Shown here: in pieces, positions 1-8,786 of the stretch
Layout of the letters: every line of letters begins with the position of its first letter
How positions within the stretch are numbered: position 1 is the stretch's first letter
Assembly: GCA_963818225.1 (NCBI GenBank)
Contig: CAWFRO010000014.1
Coordinates: 372,001 to 436,000, forward strand
Length of the DNA stretch: 64,000 nt
DNA from: Palsa-504 sp963818225
GTDB lineage: Bacteria > Actinomycetota > Actinomycetes > Streptosporangiales > Streptosporangiaceae
Direction: 5' to 3'
The notes under the pieces: model-generated
What the model saw: only the letters and a program-made list of their open reading frames with translations
What the model was told of the DNA's origin: nothing
Database searches by the model: none
Program-made: the position numbers and the translations under genes

Positions 1-1
1 C

Positions 2-976
2 CGCAGCGACGAGCTCGACGAGCTCGAGGAGGAGCTGTCCGCGTCGGTCAGCGACATCGTCCGCGAGGTCAGGGAAGACGTCAGGCAGACCGTGCGCAGC
101 CTGCGCGAGGAGCTGACCTGGGCGGCCCGTGAGTCTCGCCGGACCGCCCGGGACATGAGCGCGGAGGCCCGCGAGCAGGCCAAGGGGACCCGGGACGAGG
201 CCAAGGAGGAAGCCAGGCAGGCGCGTAAGCAGGCCCGGCAGACTCACCGGGAAGCGGAGGAGCAGGCCGGGGCCGGGCAGGCGCGCGAGGATCCCTGGAT
301 GGCGGCCACCGACGAGCCCGGAGCGGACCAGCCGGGGGCGGCAGCGACGTCGGGTGCGGCGGAAACTTCGGGTGCTGCGGGGACTTCGGGTGCTGCGGGG
401 GCTTCAGGGGCTGCGGGGGCTTTGGGGGCCGGCGAGGCGCCTGGGCAGGACGCGGCGCGGCGGGTGCGCGAGCATGCGCGCTGGCTGCGGGAGGAAGCGC
501 AGCGGGTCCGTGAGGAATCGGCGGGGACGGCCGGGACCGGCGGATTCCGGGACCGGATCGGCGAGGAGGCGGGCGCGCGGTTCACCGGCGCCGAGCAGAA
601 CTGGGAAGGCTGGGACAGCCAGGGCTGGACCGGACGCCCCAGCTGGACGGACTGGCCCGGGCGGCGCGGGCGGCGCGGCTGGACCGGCGCGCTGGACTTC
701 GGGACCCTGAAGGACCTGGAGCGGGTGGCCGTCCAGTTCACTGCCGACCTGCGGAAGCTGGCCATGCAGTCGAGCGCCGCCGGCGAGAACGTCATCACCG
801 ATCTGCGCACGATCCTGGAAGAGGCGCTCGAGCGAGTCAAGACCGAGATCTTCGGCTCCGGGCCGGAAGCGGGCGGCGACTCGGCCAGTGCCCAGCATGA
901 TGACGCCCAGCATGGTGGCGCCGAGCCTGAAGCGCCGACCGCGCCGGGAGCCGACACCAAGGACTCCCCGGCCTGA
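2..976 (+). CDS. Charged coiled-coil protein, 5' end outside window
   Basis: The frame is open from the first bases of the window, so the true start lies upstream. The visible part is rich in Glu, Arg, Ala and Gln with heptad-like spacing, suggesting a long helical or coiled-coil region. A low-complexity Ser-Gly-Ala-Ala segment encoded around 338-430 follows, then a second charged helix, a Trp/Gly-rich linker, and a C-terminal helix of about 60 residues ending in a disordered acidic tail. No catalytic motif, signal peptide or membrane span is visible. The family is not recognised; it could be the C-terminal part of a DNA-binding or cytoskeletal protein. It converges on the oxidoreductase gene downstream. 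Confidence 0.7.
   Translation, partial: RSDELDELEEELSASVSDIVREVREDVRQTVRSLREELTWAARESRRTARDMSAEAREQAKGTRDEAKEEARQARKQARQTHREAEEQAGAGQAREDPWMAATDEPGADQPGAAATSGAAETSGAAGTSGAAGASGAAGALGAGEAPGQDAARRVREHARWLREEAQRVREESAGTAGTGGFRDRIGEEAGARFTGAEQNWEGWDSQGWTGRPSWTDWPGRRGRRGWTGALDFGTLKDLERVAVQFTADLRKLAMQSSAAGENVITDLRTILEEALERVKTEIFGSGPEAGGDSASAQHDDAQHGGAEPEAPTAPGADTKDSPA
338..430 (+). repeat. In-frame imperfect 15-18 nt tandem repeat (Ser-Gly-Ala-Ala)
   Basis: Four to five degenerate copies of a unit resembling acttcgggtgctgcgggg lie in frame inside the first gene and encode Thr/Ala-Ser-Gly-Ala-Ala repeats. The copies are nearly identical at nucleotide level, including synonymous positions, which suggests recent slippage expansion. 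It forms a flexible linker between two helical regions. Confidence 0.65.
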
Positions 977-1006
977 GCCGGGAACGGGGGGCCCGCTCCC
1001 GGGCGG

Positions 1007-1982
1007 TCAGGGCTGGAAGACGACCTTGCCGAACAGGTCGCCCGCGATCATGGCCGCGAAGCCGTCGGCGGCCTGCCAGAGGGGCAGTACCCGGTCGATG
1101 ACGGGGCGGACGCCGGTCTGCTCGCAGAACCGGGCCAGGCGGCCCAGCTGGCCGACGGTGCCCATGGTGGTACCGGCTCACCGACAGCTGGGTGAAGAAG
1201 ATCCTGGTCAGCTCCGCAGGCGGCGCATCTCCGCTGGTCGCGCCGCAGATCACGATCCGGCCGCCGGGCTTGAGGGAGCGGACCGAGTGCGCCCAGGTGG
1301 CCTGGCCCACGCTTTCCATGACCACATCGACCCGGTCGGGCAGCCGGGCGCCAGCCTCGAAGGCCTGGTCGGCGCCGAGCTTGACCGCGCGCTCGCGCTT
1401 GGCCTCGCTGCGGCTGGCCGCCCAGATCCGGTAGCCCGCGGCGCGGCCGAGCAGGATCAGCGCGGTGGCCACCCCGCCGCCCGCGCCCTGCACCAGCACG
1501 GTCGCGCCAGGCTGCACCCCGGCCTTCTCGAACAGCATCCGGTAGGCGGTCAGGTAGGCCGTCGGCAGGCAGGCCGCCTCCTCGAAGGACAGCGCGGCGG
1601 GCTTGGCGACCAGATTGCGCCGCGGGACCGCCACCAGCCCGGCGAAGGTGCCGTCGTATCGCTCGGACAGCAGCGACCGGCGCGGATCGAGCGTCTCATC
1701 TCCGCCGCCCGCGTCCGGATCGCCGAGCACCGCGTGCACGATGACCTCGTTCCCGTCCGGGTCCACCCCGGCCGCGTCACAGCCAAGCACAATCGGCAGG
1801 CGGTCCGCGGAGATGCCCACCCCGCGCAGCGTCCACACGTCATGGTGGTTGAGCGCCGCCGCCTTGACCCGCACCGGCACCCATCCGTCCGGGGCCGCCG
1901 GGTCGGGCCGCTCGCCCAGCTCCAGGCCGGACAGCGGATTATCAGCGCTGATACGCGCAGCAGTTGCAGCGAACACGCTCAC
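1007..1982 (-). CDS. Zinc-binding-dehydrogenase / quinone-oxidoreductase family protein, frameshifted
   Basis: This is a medium-chain dehydrogenase/reductase of about 325 residues once repaired. The N-terminal GroES-like domain carries the AALNHHDVWTLRG motif. A Rossmann domain with the glycine-rich VQGAGGGVATAL motif binds NAD(P)H. The frame breaks near 1170-1180, after FTQLSV; the continuation MGTVGQLGRLARFCEQTG to GKVVFQP lies in another frame and ends at 1007. The start is GTG at 1982, divergent from the CGNR regulator, and the two share a short promoter region. The substrate is unknown. The single break in an otherwise intact protein suggests a sequencing error rather than a pseudogene. 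Confidence 0.8.
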
Positions 1983-2031
1983 TACCCTACCGAGGACGGT
2001 CCGCGCGCGGCAGCCCCCCGGGGGGCCAACA

Positions 2032-2070
2032 GTGTGTAATACTCAGTATCGGCACCAGGCCATTACACAC
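2032..2070. promoter_or_regulatory. Inverted repeat in divergent promoter, candidate operator
   Basis: A perfect 9-bp inverted repeat, GTGTGTAAT (2032-2040) and ATTACACAC (2062-2070), is separated by 21 bp, giving 30 bp or about three helical turns between half-sites. It lies between the divergent oxidoreductase gene and the CGNR zinc-finger regulator, so it is a natural candidate for autoregulation. A separate GC palindrome is at 2013-2026. Confidence 0.55.
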
Positions 2071-2100
2071 CGACTTTTTCCTCAGCCAGGGGACCCGTCC

Positions 2101-2736
2101 GTGGATCTCAACTCTTACGCCGAACTCGCGGTACGGCTCGTCAACACGAGTGGCGGGGGCGAGGACGGCGACCGGCTGGCCAACCTGGACGGGTTGCGCG
2201 CCCTGCTCGCCGACCGGGAGCACCTCAGCGCCGGAATGACCCGCAACGACCTCGAAGCGCTGCGTGACCTGCGGGGCGAGTTCCGGGCCTTCTTCGCGGC
2301 GTGCGCGGCCGGCGACGGCGGGGACGCCGCAGCGCGGCTGAACGCGCTGCTCATCCAGCACCCGGTTCACCCGCAGCTGTCCGGGCACGACGGCCAGCCC
2401 TGGCACGTGCACTACACCGAGAGCGGGTCGGTCGCGGACAAGTACGCGGCCGGGGCGGCCATGGGGCTGGCGGTCCGGCTGACCGACCTGGGCATCGAGC
2501 GATTCGGCATCTGCCAGGCGGCCGGCTGCCGGGGCGTGTTCATCGACGGCAGCACGAGCAACACCCGCCGGTACTGCTCAGATCGCTGCATGAACCGGGC
2601 CAACGTGTCCGCGTTCCGGGCCCGTAAACGGGGCGAGGACGAACCGGACGCGCCGACGGCCCAGATCACAGCCACGGAGATCACGGTTACGGAGATAACG
2701 GCCACGGAGGCCACCGCTCCGGAGGCCACGGCGTAG
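2101..2736 (+). CDS. ABATE/CGNR zinc-finger transcriptional regulator
   Basis: The product is 211 residues with an N-terminal helical ABATE-type domain and a C-terminal CGNR zinc finger around residues 140-180. The finger reads C-x4-C followed by RRYCSDRCMNRANVSAFRARKR, which is diagnostic of the family. I chose the GTG at 2101 because its product, VDLNSYAELAVRLVNT, matches the usual family N-terminus; the frame is open further upstream without homology. The last 30 residues are a Thr-Glu-Ile/Ala repeat tail, probably disordered. The gene is divergent from the oxidoreductase and may control it through the inverted repeat at 2032-2070. The ligand is unknown. Confidence 0.85.
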   Translation: MDLNSYAELAVRLVNTSGGGEDGDRLANLDGLRALLADREHLSAGMTRNDLEALRDLRGEFRAFFAACAAGDGGDAAARLNALLIQHPVHPQLSGHDGQPWHVHYTESGSVADKYAAGAAMGLAVRLTDLGIERFGICQAAGCRGVFIDGSTSNTRRYCSDRCMNRANVSAFRARKRGEDEPDAPTAQITATEITVTEITATEATAPEATA

Positions 2737-3076
2737 AGCTTGTTATCAGCCAAGCCTAAGAATCCGCCGCGGCATCACCTATTCCATATTGTGGGCCGGC
2801 GCAGCATATCGTGATGGGCTTCACAAGCCGACACTGAATTGTACCGGGTTATTTCCAGGACATGTCGGGGCGATGACGGCATGGGGTCCGATCCGCTCTT
2901 TAGGCCCGGAAACAGAGCCTTGACCTGCGTTATCAAAACGAATCCGGATGAACACTTCTCAGCTATCACGATGATCTCTACGATGATCTCACTCGACGCA
3001 TACGGGATACTCACCTGACCCACGCGGGTATCTCCATACAGCTAGCCCTACGGCACGATCGGGAAAGAGATCGATC
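2737..3076. other. Intergenic region upstream of APC permease
   Basis: No gene is visible in these 340 bases, which are lower in GC than the flanks. They contain a 12-nt tandem direct repeat, acgatgatctct/a, at 2968-2991. The permease ATG is preceded by a gaaagagat ribosome-binding site. No convincing sigma-70 promoter was found. Confidence 0.5.
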
Positions 3077-4744
3077 ATGGCATCTGAGACGGTGGGCGAG
3101 ACCAGGCCGACTGATGTGGGCCTGCGACGGGAAATCGGGCTGATCGGTGCCACCTGGGCATCGGAGACCTCGATTATCGGCTCCGGATGGCTGCTTACCG
3201 CGATGGGCGCCGTGGTCCTGGCCGGGCCGGCGGTCATCTACGGCTGGCTCATCGGCGGTGCGTGCGTCATCATCCTGGCGCTGCTGCACGCCGAGCTCGG
3301 CGCGATGTACCCGATCGCGGGCGGGACGGCCCGGTTCCCGCACCTGGCGTACGGCTCCGTGGCGGGTGCCTCGTTCGGCTTCTTCTCCTGGCTGCAGGCG
3401 GTCACGGTCGCGCCGATCGAGTGTTTCGCGGTGATGCAGTACGCCTCGTACTACTGGCATGGGCTGTACAACGCGGATAAGGGCGTATCCACGACCAGCG
3501 GCTTCCTGTGGACGATCGTCCTGATGGCCGTCTTCACCGCGGTCAACTTCCTCGCGGTCCGGACGTTTGCGCGGGTCAACAGCACCATCACGTGGTGGAA
3601 GGTCGCGATCCCGGTCCTGACCATCATCCTGCTGTTCACCAAGTTCCACGCGGGCAACTTCAACCCCGGCGGCGGCGGGTTCAACCCGTTCGGCTGGAAG
3701 TCCATCTTCGCCGCCATCCCCACCGCCGGCATCGTGTTCTCCTACCTCGGCTTCGAGCAGGCCGACCAGCTCGCGGGCGAGATCAAGAACCCGGGCAAGA
3801 ACCTGCCGCGCGCGATCATCATCGCGGTCCTGCTCGGCACGATCATCTACTGCCTGCTGCAGGTCGTCATCATCGGCGCCACGCCGTCCAGCCTGCTGAC
3901 CCACGGCTTCCAGGGCATCCCGTCGACCAACCCGGTGCTCATCTACCCGTTCGCCGCCGTGGCCGGCCTGGCCGGGCTCGGCTTCTGGGCGACGATCCTG
4001 CACATCGACGCGTTCGTCTCCCCGTTCGGCACCGGCCTGATCTACCAGACCTCCACCTCGCGGGTCGGCTACGGCCTGGCCAGGAACAGGTACTACCCGC
4101 AGCCCTTCGCGTGGGTCGACCGGAACGGCGTGCCCTGGTTCAGCCTGATCATGGCGTTCGTCTTCGGCCTGTTCTTCCTGCTGCCGTTCCCGAGCTGGAA
4201 GACGCTGGTCGGCCTCGTCACCGGGGCGAGCGTGCTCATGTACGCGGGCGCGCCGCTGTCCCTGGGTGACTTCCGCAGGAAGCTGCCTGACGTGCCCAGG
4301 CCCTACCGGATGCCCTGGGCCAGCGTCGTTTCGCCGCTCGCCTTCATCATCGCCAACATGCTCATCTACTGGTCGGGCTTCGTCGTGGTGTGGAAGCTCG
4401 GCGCCTGCATCGTGGTCGGCTACATCCTGATCGGCATCTCCATGGCGTTCGACCGCCAGCGGCCGCCGCTGGACTGGAAGTCCGCGACGTGGCTGCCGTT
4501 TTACCTGATCGGCTTCGGCATCATCTCCTGGATGGGCCAGTACCCGCTCAAGGGCACCGGCGGCGCGCCGCCGATCAACACCTTCCGGATCCCGTTCTGG
4601 TGGGACTTCCTGGTGGTGGCGGGCTTCAGCCTGGTCATCTACTACTGGGCGCTGTTCACCGCCCTGCCGCGTGAGGAGACGCTGGCCCTGGTGGCCGCGC
4701 AGAGCGGGCAGGACGAGCTGCCGGACACCGGGCTGCACCACTGA
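3077..4744 (+). CDS. APC-superfamily amino acid permease
   Basis: This 555-residue integral membrane protein has about 12 hydrophobic segments and the APC-family N-terminal signature IGLIGATWASETSIIGSGWL, where the unwound first helix binds substrate. The repeated GFEQADQLAGEIKNPGKNLPRA region is typical of TM6 and the following loop in amino acid/polyamine antiporters. The cytoplasmic tail is short. It probably imports amino acids or related amines in exchange for, or together with, a cation. The gene stands alone after a long intergenic region; downstream is the convergent sodX. The exact substrate cannot be read from sequence. Confidence 0.9.
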   Translation: MASETVGETRPTDVGLRREIGLIGATWASETSIIGSGWLLTAMGAVVLAGPAVIYGWLIGGACVIILALLHAELGAMYPIAGGTARFPHLAYGSVAGASFGFFSWLQAVTVAPIECFAVMQYASYYWHGLYNADKGVSTTSGFLWTIVLMAVFTAVNFLAVRTFARVNSTITWWKVAIPVLTIILLFTKFHAGNFNPGGGGFNPFGWKSIFAAIPTAGIVFSYLGFEQADQLAGEIKNPGKNLPRAIIIAVLLGTIIYCLLQVVIIGATPSSLLTHGFQGIPSTNPVLIYPFAAVAGLAGLGFWATILHIDAFVSPFGTGLIYQTSTSRVGYGLARNRYYPQPFAWVDRNGVPWFSLIMAFVFGLFFLLPFPSWKTLVGLVTGASVLMYAGAPLSLGDFRRKLPDVPRPYRMPWASVVSPLAFIIANMLIYWSGFVVVWKLGACIVVGYILIGISMAFDRQRPPLDWKSATWLPFYLIGFGIISWMGQYPLKGTGGAPPINTFRIPFWWDFLVVAGFSLVIYYWALFTALPREETLALVAAQSGQDELPDTGLHH

Positions 4745-4779
4745 GCCCAGTACCCCGCCAGCCGGAAGGATACGGACCC

Positions 4780-5088
4780 TCAGCCGGGGCGACGGCGCCA
4801 GTAACGCATCAGGACCCGGCCCTGGATGAGCGCGCCGGGCACGGGCCCGAAGCGGCGGCTGTCCACGGCGCCCGCGTCCGGGTTATCCGATTCCAGCCAC
4901 CAGCCGCCGCCGACCCGGCGCCCGGCCCGCTTGACGATGAGCATGTCCGGGCGGCCGGGGTGGCGGGCCAGCACGATCTGGCCGGCGCGGATCCGGCGGG
5001 TGCGCCGGACCAGGAGCCAGTCACCGGGACGAAGAGCGGGCTCCATGGAGCGTTCGGCGACCGCGACGCGCATAACGGGCCAGTGCAC
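4780..5088 (-). CDS. sodX: Nickel-type superoxide dismutase maturation protease
   Basis: This small S26 signal-peptidase-like protein of 102 residues is predicted to remove the N-terminal propeptide of SodN so that the nickel hook can form. The catalytic Ser14 lies in the ERSMEPALRPGDWLLV motif and the general-base Lys53 in MLIVKRAGRRVGG, as in the signal peptidase Ser/Lys dyad. An internal Met at residue 6 is an alternative start. It is divergent from and directly adjacent to sodN, the known sodN-sodX pairing in actinomycetes. There is no obvious membrane anchor, in agreement with a cytoplasmic substrate. Confidence 0.88.
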   Translation of the reverse strand: MHWPVMRVAVAERSMEPALRPGDWLLVRRTRRIRAGQIVLARHPGRPDMLIVKRAGRRVGGGWWLESDNPDAGAVDSRRFGPVPGALIQGRVLMRYWRRRPG

Positions 5089-5164
5089 GCATCCCTCCGG
5101 GTGTCAAGACCAGGCGCAGGGGTAGTGTCGGACCTGCAAGGTACCAGCCGGAGAAAGGGAATCG

Positions 5165-5572
5165 ATGAGGCTGCTCACCCGCCTGCTCGAGCCGAAGGCC
5201 ACCGCGTACGCCCACTGCGACCTGCCGTGCGGGATCTATGACCCGGCGCAGGCCAGGATCGAGGCGGAATCGGTCAAGGCCATCGAGGAGAAATACCAGC
5301 AGAACACGGACCCCGAGTTCCGGGCCCGCTGCCTGATCATCAAGGAACAGCGTTCCGAGCTGGTCAAGCATCACCTCTGGGTGCTGTGGACCGACTACTT
5401 CAAGCCGCCGCACTTCGAGAAGTACCCGCAGCTGCACACGCTGTTCAACGAGGCCACCAAGCTGGCCGGCGCGGCCGGCACCAAGGGCAGCTCGAACCCC
5501 TCGACCGGGGACGAGCTGCTGGGCAAGATCGAGGAGATCAGCAAGATCTTCTGGGAGACCAAGCAGGCCTGA
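5165..5572 (+). CDS. sodN: Superoxide dismutase, Ni
   Basis: This 135-residue precursor starts with a propeptide of about 16 residues followed by the nickel-hook sequence HCDLPCGIYDPAQARIEAE. The mature N-terminal His, Cys2 and Cys6 bind nickel. Helical segments with conserved VKHHLWVLWTDYFKP complete the four-helix bundle. It dismutates superoxide in the cytoplasm as a hexamer. A good Shine-Dalgarno (ggagaaaggga) precedes the ATG. It needs SodX, encoded divergently next door. In Streptomyces this gene is nickel-induced; no operator was identified here. Confidence 0.97.
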   Translation: MRLLTRLLEPKATAYAHCDLPCGIYDPAQARIEAESVKAIEEKYQQNTDPEFRARCLIIKEQRSELVKHHLWVLWTDYFKPPHFEKYPQLHTLFNEATKLAGAAGTKGSSNPSTGDELLGKIEEISKIFWETKQA

Positions 5573-5602
5573 CCGGCGTGCTGCGCCATACCGCGTGATG
5601 AG

Positions 5603-5623
5603 ACCCGGGGCCGTGCCCCGGGT
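5603..5623 (+). terminator. Rho-independent-type hairpin after sodN
   Basis: A perfect 9-bp stem (acccggggc / gccccgggt) with a 3-nt loop begins 30 bases after the sodN stop and is followed by ttcatt. It is suitable as the sodN terminator. Confidence 0.7.
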
Positions 5624-5768
5624 TTCATTGCGTCCGGGGCCCGGGGGGCGGCGGAGCTAGGTCACGCAGGGTGATATCGGGACGGCGCGGCGATTTTCCC
5701 GGTACGCGCCGGGCGCGGTAAGTTCAATTCAGATGGGTGGCTTGCCGATGACCTCCCGGAGGAGAGAC

Positions 5769-6236
5769 GTGACCGAAGATACCGCCGCGGCGACGCAGTA
5801 CGGACCTGTGCCGGGTCAGCGCGAGCGGGGCCCGGCGCGGGCTGAACGCGAGATCAGAGATCACGTGCGCGTCTGCCTGCCCGCCGAGGGCGCCTACCTC
5901 TCCGTGCTCCGGACGGCCACCGCGGGCCTGGCGGCGAGGCTTGACTTCACGTTGGACGAGATCGAGGACCTGCGCATCGCGGTGGACGAGGCGTGCGCGA
6001 TGCTGCTGTCCCAGGCGATTCCCGGGACCGACCTGATATGCGCCTTCGACCTGGGTGCCGAGGAGATGACCATCACCGTATCCGTGACCGCCGCCGAGCC
6101 CGTCAGGCCGGCCAGGGACACCTTCTCCTGGACCGTGCTGTCCGCCCTGGCCGGGACCGTCGACTCCCGCCTGGGACCGGGCGGGACGGTGGCCATCGTG
6201 CTGCGCAAGCGCCGGGAAACCCTGAGGTCCGGGTGA
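5769..6236 (+). CDS. Anti-sigma regulatory factor, RsbW/PrsH-like ATP-binding protein
   Basis: The product is about 155 residues with the GHKL-type ATPase fold of anti-sigma kinases. LDEIEDLRIAVDEACAMLLSQA is the N-box helix and GPGGTVAIVLRKR the C-terminal strand. It is expected to bind the co-encoded sigma factor and release it when an anti-anti-sigma protein takes over. I chose GTG 5769 because ggaggaga lies at the right distance; upstream ATGs at 5733 and 5748 lack one. The stop overlaps the sigma-factor GTG by four bases, so the two are translationally coupled. Confidence 0.85.
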   Translation: MTEDTAAATQYGPVPGQRERGPARAEREIRDHVRVCLPAEGAYLSVLRTATAGLAARLDFTLDEIEDLRIAVDEACAMLLSQAIPGTDLICAFDLGAEEMTITVSVTAAEPVRPARDTFSWTVLSALAGTVDSRLGPGGTVAIVLRKRRETLRSG

Positions 6237-7117
6237 GCAGCGAATTCGAGGTCCAGGTGACCGAGGAACTCGACACGGTCGAGGCCGATGCGGTCGAGGC
6301 CGATGCGGTCCGGGCCGAGGCGTCCCGGGCGCAGGCGAGCCTGCGGGTCGAGCATTCATCGCCGGACCGGGCCCGGGCCCGGGAGCTGTTCGAGCGGCTC
6401 GCCGAGCTCCCCGCGGGCGATCCGGAGCGGACCAGGATCAGGGGCCACCTGGTCGAGCTGCACCTGCCGCTGGTGGAGTACCTGGCTCGCCGGTTCCGCA
6501 ACCGCGGCGAATGGCTCGACGATCTGACCCAGGTGGCCACGATCGGGCTGATCAAGTCCATCGACCGGTTCGACCTGGAGCGCGGCGTGGAGTTCTCCAC
6601 CTACGCCACGCCCACCATCGTGGGTGAGATCAAGCGGCACTTCCGGGACAAGGGCTGGGCCGTGCGGGTCCCGCGCCGCCTGCAGGAGCTCAAGCTCTCG
6701 CTGACCAAGGCCATCGGCGAGCTGGCCCAGCGCGAGGGGCGGGCGCCGACGGTCAGCGAGCTCGCCTCGCACCTGCACATGAGCGAGGAAGACGTCCTGG
6801 AAGGGCTCGAGTCGGCCAACGCCTACTCGACCGTGTCGCTGGATGCTCCTGACTCGGGTGACGAGGACGCGCCCGCGGTCTCCGACTCGCTCGGCATGGT
6901 CGATGAGGCGCTCGAGGGCGTGGAGTACCGGGAGTCGCTCAAGCCGCTGCTCGAGCAGCTGCCGCCGCGGGAGAAGAAGATCCTGCTGCTGCGGTTCTTC
7001 GGCAACATGACCCAGTCGCAGATCGCCGCCGAGCTGGGCATCTCGCAGATGCACGTGTCCCGGCTGCTGGCCCGCACGCTGGCCCAGCTCCGGGACGGGC
7101 TGACCCAGGAGGACTGA
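6233..7117 (+). CDS. SigB/SigF-family stress RNA polymerase sigma factor
   Basis: This 294-residue group 3 sigma-70 factor contains region 2 (LVEYLARRFRNRGEWLDDLT and the FSTYATPTIVGEIKRHFRDK segment), region 3 (LSLTKAIGELAQREGRAPTV) and region 4 with the helix-turn-helix MTQSQIAAELGISQMHVSRL. The N-terminal 40 residues are an acidic Glu-Ala-Asp-Ala repeat of low complexity. The GTG start overlaps the anti-sigma stop. Its position next to the RsbW-like gene matches the SigH/PrsH type pair of Streptomyces, which acts in osmotic stress and development; equivalence is inferred. Confidence 0.93.
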   Translation: MSSEFEVQVTEELDTVEADAVEADAVRAEASRAQASLRVEHSSPDRARARELFERLAELPAGDPERTRIRGHLVELHLPLVEYLARRFRNRGEWLDDLTQVATIGLIKSIDRFDLERGVEFSTYATPTIVGEIKRHFRDKGWAVRVPRRLQELKLSLTKAIGELAQREGRAPTVSELASHLHMSEEDVLEGLESANAYSTVSLDAPDSGDEDAPAVSDSLGMVDEALEGVEYRESLKPLLEQLPPREKKILLLRFFGNMTQSQIAAELGISQMHVSRLLARTLAQLRDGLTQED

Positions 7118-7123
7118 GGGCCG

Positions 7124-7735
7124 CTACTCGATCTTGATGGGCGACTGGCCCGGGGGGCGGTTGAGGGCCCGCAGGCTGGCCGGGGTGAACAGGCCGGCCA
7201 GGCAGGCGGCCGCGAGGGCCAGGGCGGGCACGCCCCATTCGGGATGGTGGCCGTCCAGCAGCGCGACCGCCGCGATGATGATGCACAGCTGGGTCAGGAC
7301 GGCCGGGACGCGGCTCCACGGCCGCGCCTTGGCCAGGCCCACGGCGATCGCCGCGAGCCCGGCGGCCACGATGACGACGAGCACGGTGAGCCCGGCCCCG
7401 TTCGCGGGCGACGACGACCGCCCGTCCGCGGTCGAGATGGCGGCGAAGACGGCCGCGACGGCCAGGCCCACGGCCTCGATCCCCTGAGCGGCCGCGGCCA
7501 GGCGGAGGGCCCTGGGTTCCCGGGCGGGCGCGGTTTGCTCGGCTGGTGCGGGCCGGTCGGCGGGCGCGGTTTGCTCGGCGGGCGCGGGCCGGTCAGCCTG
7601 GCTCGGTGGCGTCGCTGGGACCGTCTTCCTGGCCGTTTTCGTGGCCGGGCCGGTCTTCTTGGCCGGGGCCGTCCGCCTGCTTTGCGCCGCTGCTTTGGCC
7701 GCGGCCGTTCGGTTGGCTCGCGCTGCCATGTCCAC
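7124..7735 (-). CDS. Membrane protein with Ala/Pro/Thr-rich N-terminal tail
   Basis: The N-terminal 80 residues are a disordered Lys/Ala/Pro/Thr tail with near-perfect repeats of PAEQTAPADR. About four hydrophobic segments follow (GIEAVGLAVAAVFAAIS, LTVLVVIVAAGLAAIAVGL, LTQLCIIIAAVALLDG, ALALAAACLAGLF). I chose GTG at 7735, five bases after gagga; an ATG two codons later is also possible. The function is unknown. It converges on the sigma-factor gene and is divergent from the lipid kinase. Confidence 0.75.
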   Translation of the reverse strand: MDMAARANRTAAAKAAAQSRRTAPAKKTGPATKTARKTVPATPPSQADRPAPAEQTAPADRPAPAEQTAPAREPRALRLAAAAQGIEAVGLAVAAVFAAISTADGRSSSPANGAGLTVLVVIVAAGLAAIAVGLAKARPWSRVPAVLTQLCIIIAAVALLDGHHPEWGVPALALAAACLAGLFTPASLRALNRPPGQSPIKIE

Positions 7736-7797
7736 ACCTATCCTCGAGATCCGGGGCCGCACCGGCTTCCAGCTTAGGCGGCGGCTAGCCTGAGCAC

Positions 7798-8724
7798 GTG
7801 CGAGGCCTGCTGATCATCAACCCGCAGGCGACCACCACGACGGGGAACACCACGGATCTGGCCATCCGTTCGCTCGCCGGGCTGGTCGACCTAGACGTAG
7901 AACATACCCAGTATCGCGGCCACGCCCGGGTCCTGGCCGCGCAAGCCCGCGGCGACCTGGTGATCGTGCTCGGCGGCGACGGGGCCGTCAACGAGGCGGT
8001 CAACGGGATCATGTGCCAGCGTCCCGGCGGCGGGCCGGAGGGCGGGCCACTGCTGGCGGTGATACCGGGCGGAGGAGCCAACGTATTCGCCCGGGCGCTC
8101 GGGCTGCCGGTCGACCCGGCGGCGGCGATCGGCCGGATCAGGGATGTCATCCAGACGGGCCGGTACCGCACCATCGGCCTCGGGCTGGCCGGCGACCGGT
8201 ACTTCACCTTCAGCGCCGGGCTGGGCATGGATGCCGAGGTGGTGCGGCAGGTCGAGCGGAAGCGGGCCGCCGGGCACAAGGAGAGCCCGGGGCTGTTCGC
8301 GTGGACCATCGCGCATCAGTGGGCCACGGGCACGGACCGCCGCAGGCCCGCTCTCACGCTGGAGCGCGACGGCCAGCCGGCCACCACCGACCTGTTCATG
8401 ACGGCCGTGACCAACCGCTCGCCCTGGACCTACGTCCACGGCCGCGCCCTGCTGCCCGTGCCGAACCCGGATTTCAGCTCGGGCCTGGACGTGCTGGGGC
8501 TGCGCAAGCTGCGGGCGACGACCATCCTGAGCGCCATGGGCCAGATGATGTTCAGCAGGCGCCATTCGCTGCGCGGGCGGAATCTGCTGACCGTGACCGG
8601 GCTGGAGTCGCTGATCGTCCGCTCGGCCCGGCCAATCGCCTTCCAGGTCGACGGGGACTACCTTGGGGAGATCGAAGCAGTTAAGTTTCAGTTCATCCCG
8701 CGCGGGCTTCGCGTCGTGGCCTGA
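7798..8724 (+). CDS. Diacylglycerol/sphingosine-kinase-family lipid kinase
   Basis: This 308-residue protein begins with the strand GLLIINPQA followed by the nucleotide-binding VIVLGGDGAVNEAVNG motif, the hallmark of DAGK_cat proteins. The C-terminal beta-sandwich ends in ARPIAFQVDGDYLGE, the conserved late motif. It probably phosphorylates a membrane lipid alcohol, recycling diacylglycerol or modifying phosphatidylinositol-type lipids. The start GTG at 7798 is close to the divergent membrane-protein gene, so the two share a promoter region. Confidence 0.9.
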   Translation: MRGLLIINPQATTTTGNTTDLAIRSLAGLVDLDVEHTQYRGHARVLAAQARGDLVIVLGGDGAVNEAVNGIMCQRPGGGPEGGPLLAVIPGGGANVFARALGLPVDPAAAIGRIRDVIQTGRYRTIGLGLAGDRYFTFSAGLGMDAEVVRQVERKRAAGHKESPGLFAWTIAHQWATGTDRRRPALTLERDGQPATTDLFMTAVTNRSPWTYVHGRALLPVPNPDFSSGLDVLGLRKLRATTILSAMGQMMFSRRHSLRGRNLLTVTGLESLIVRSARPIAFQVDGDYLGEIEAVKFQFIPRGLRVVA

Positions 8725-8770
8725 CCTGGCGCGTTGTGCCGGCACGGTAGGATGCGCGGCGCGAGCAAAA

Positions 8771-8786
8771 TGTGATCGATCTGACA
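8771..8786. promoter_or_regulatory. Weak Crp-like site, distal
   Basis: TGTGA-TCGATC-TGACA resembles the TGTGA-N6-TCACA cAMP-receptor-protein consensus with one mismatch. It lies about 330 bases upstream of whiB1, so its role is less certain than that of the proximal site. Confidence 0.4.

Noticed and set aside
3011..4741. Long minus-strand open frame of about 576 codons opposite the APC permease.
   Set aside because: It mirrors the permease codons, has Asp/Arg/Gly-rich low-complexity composition and no homology.
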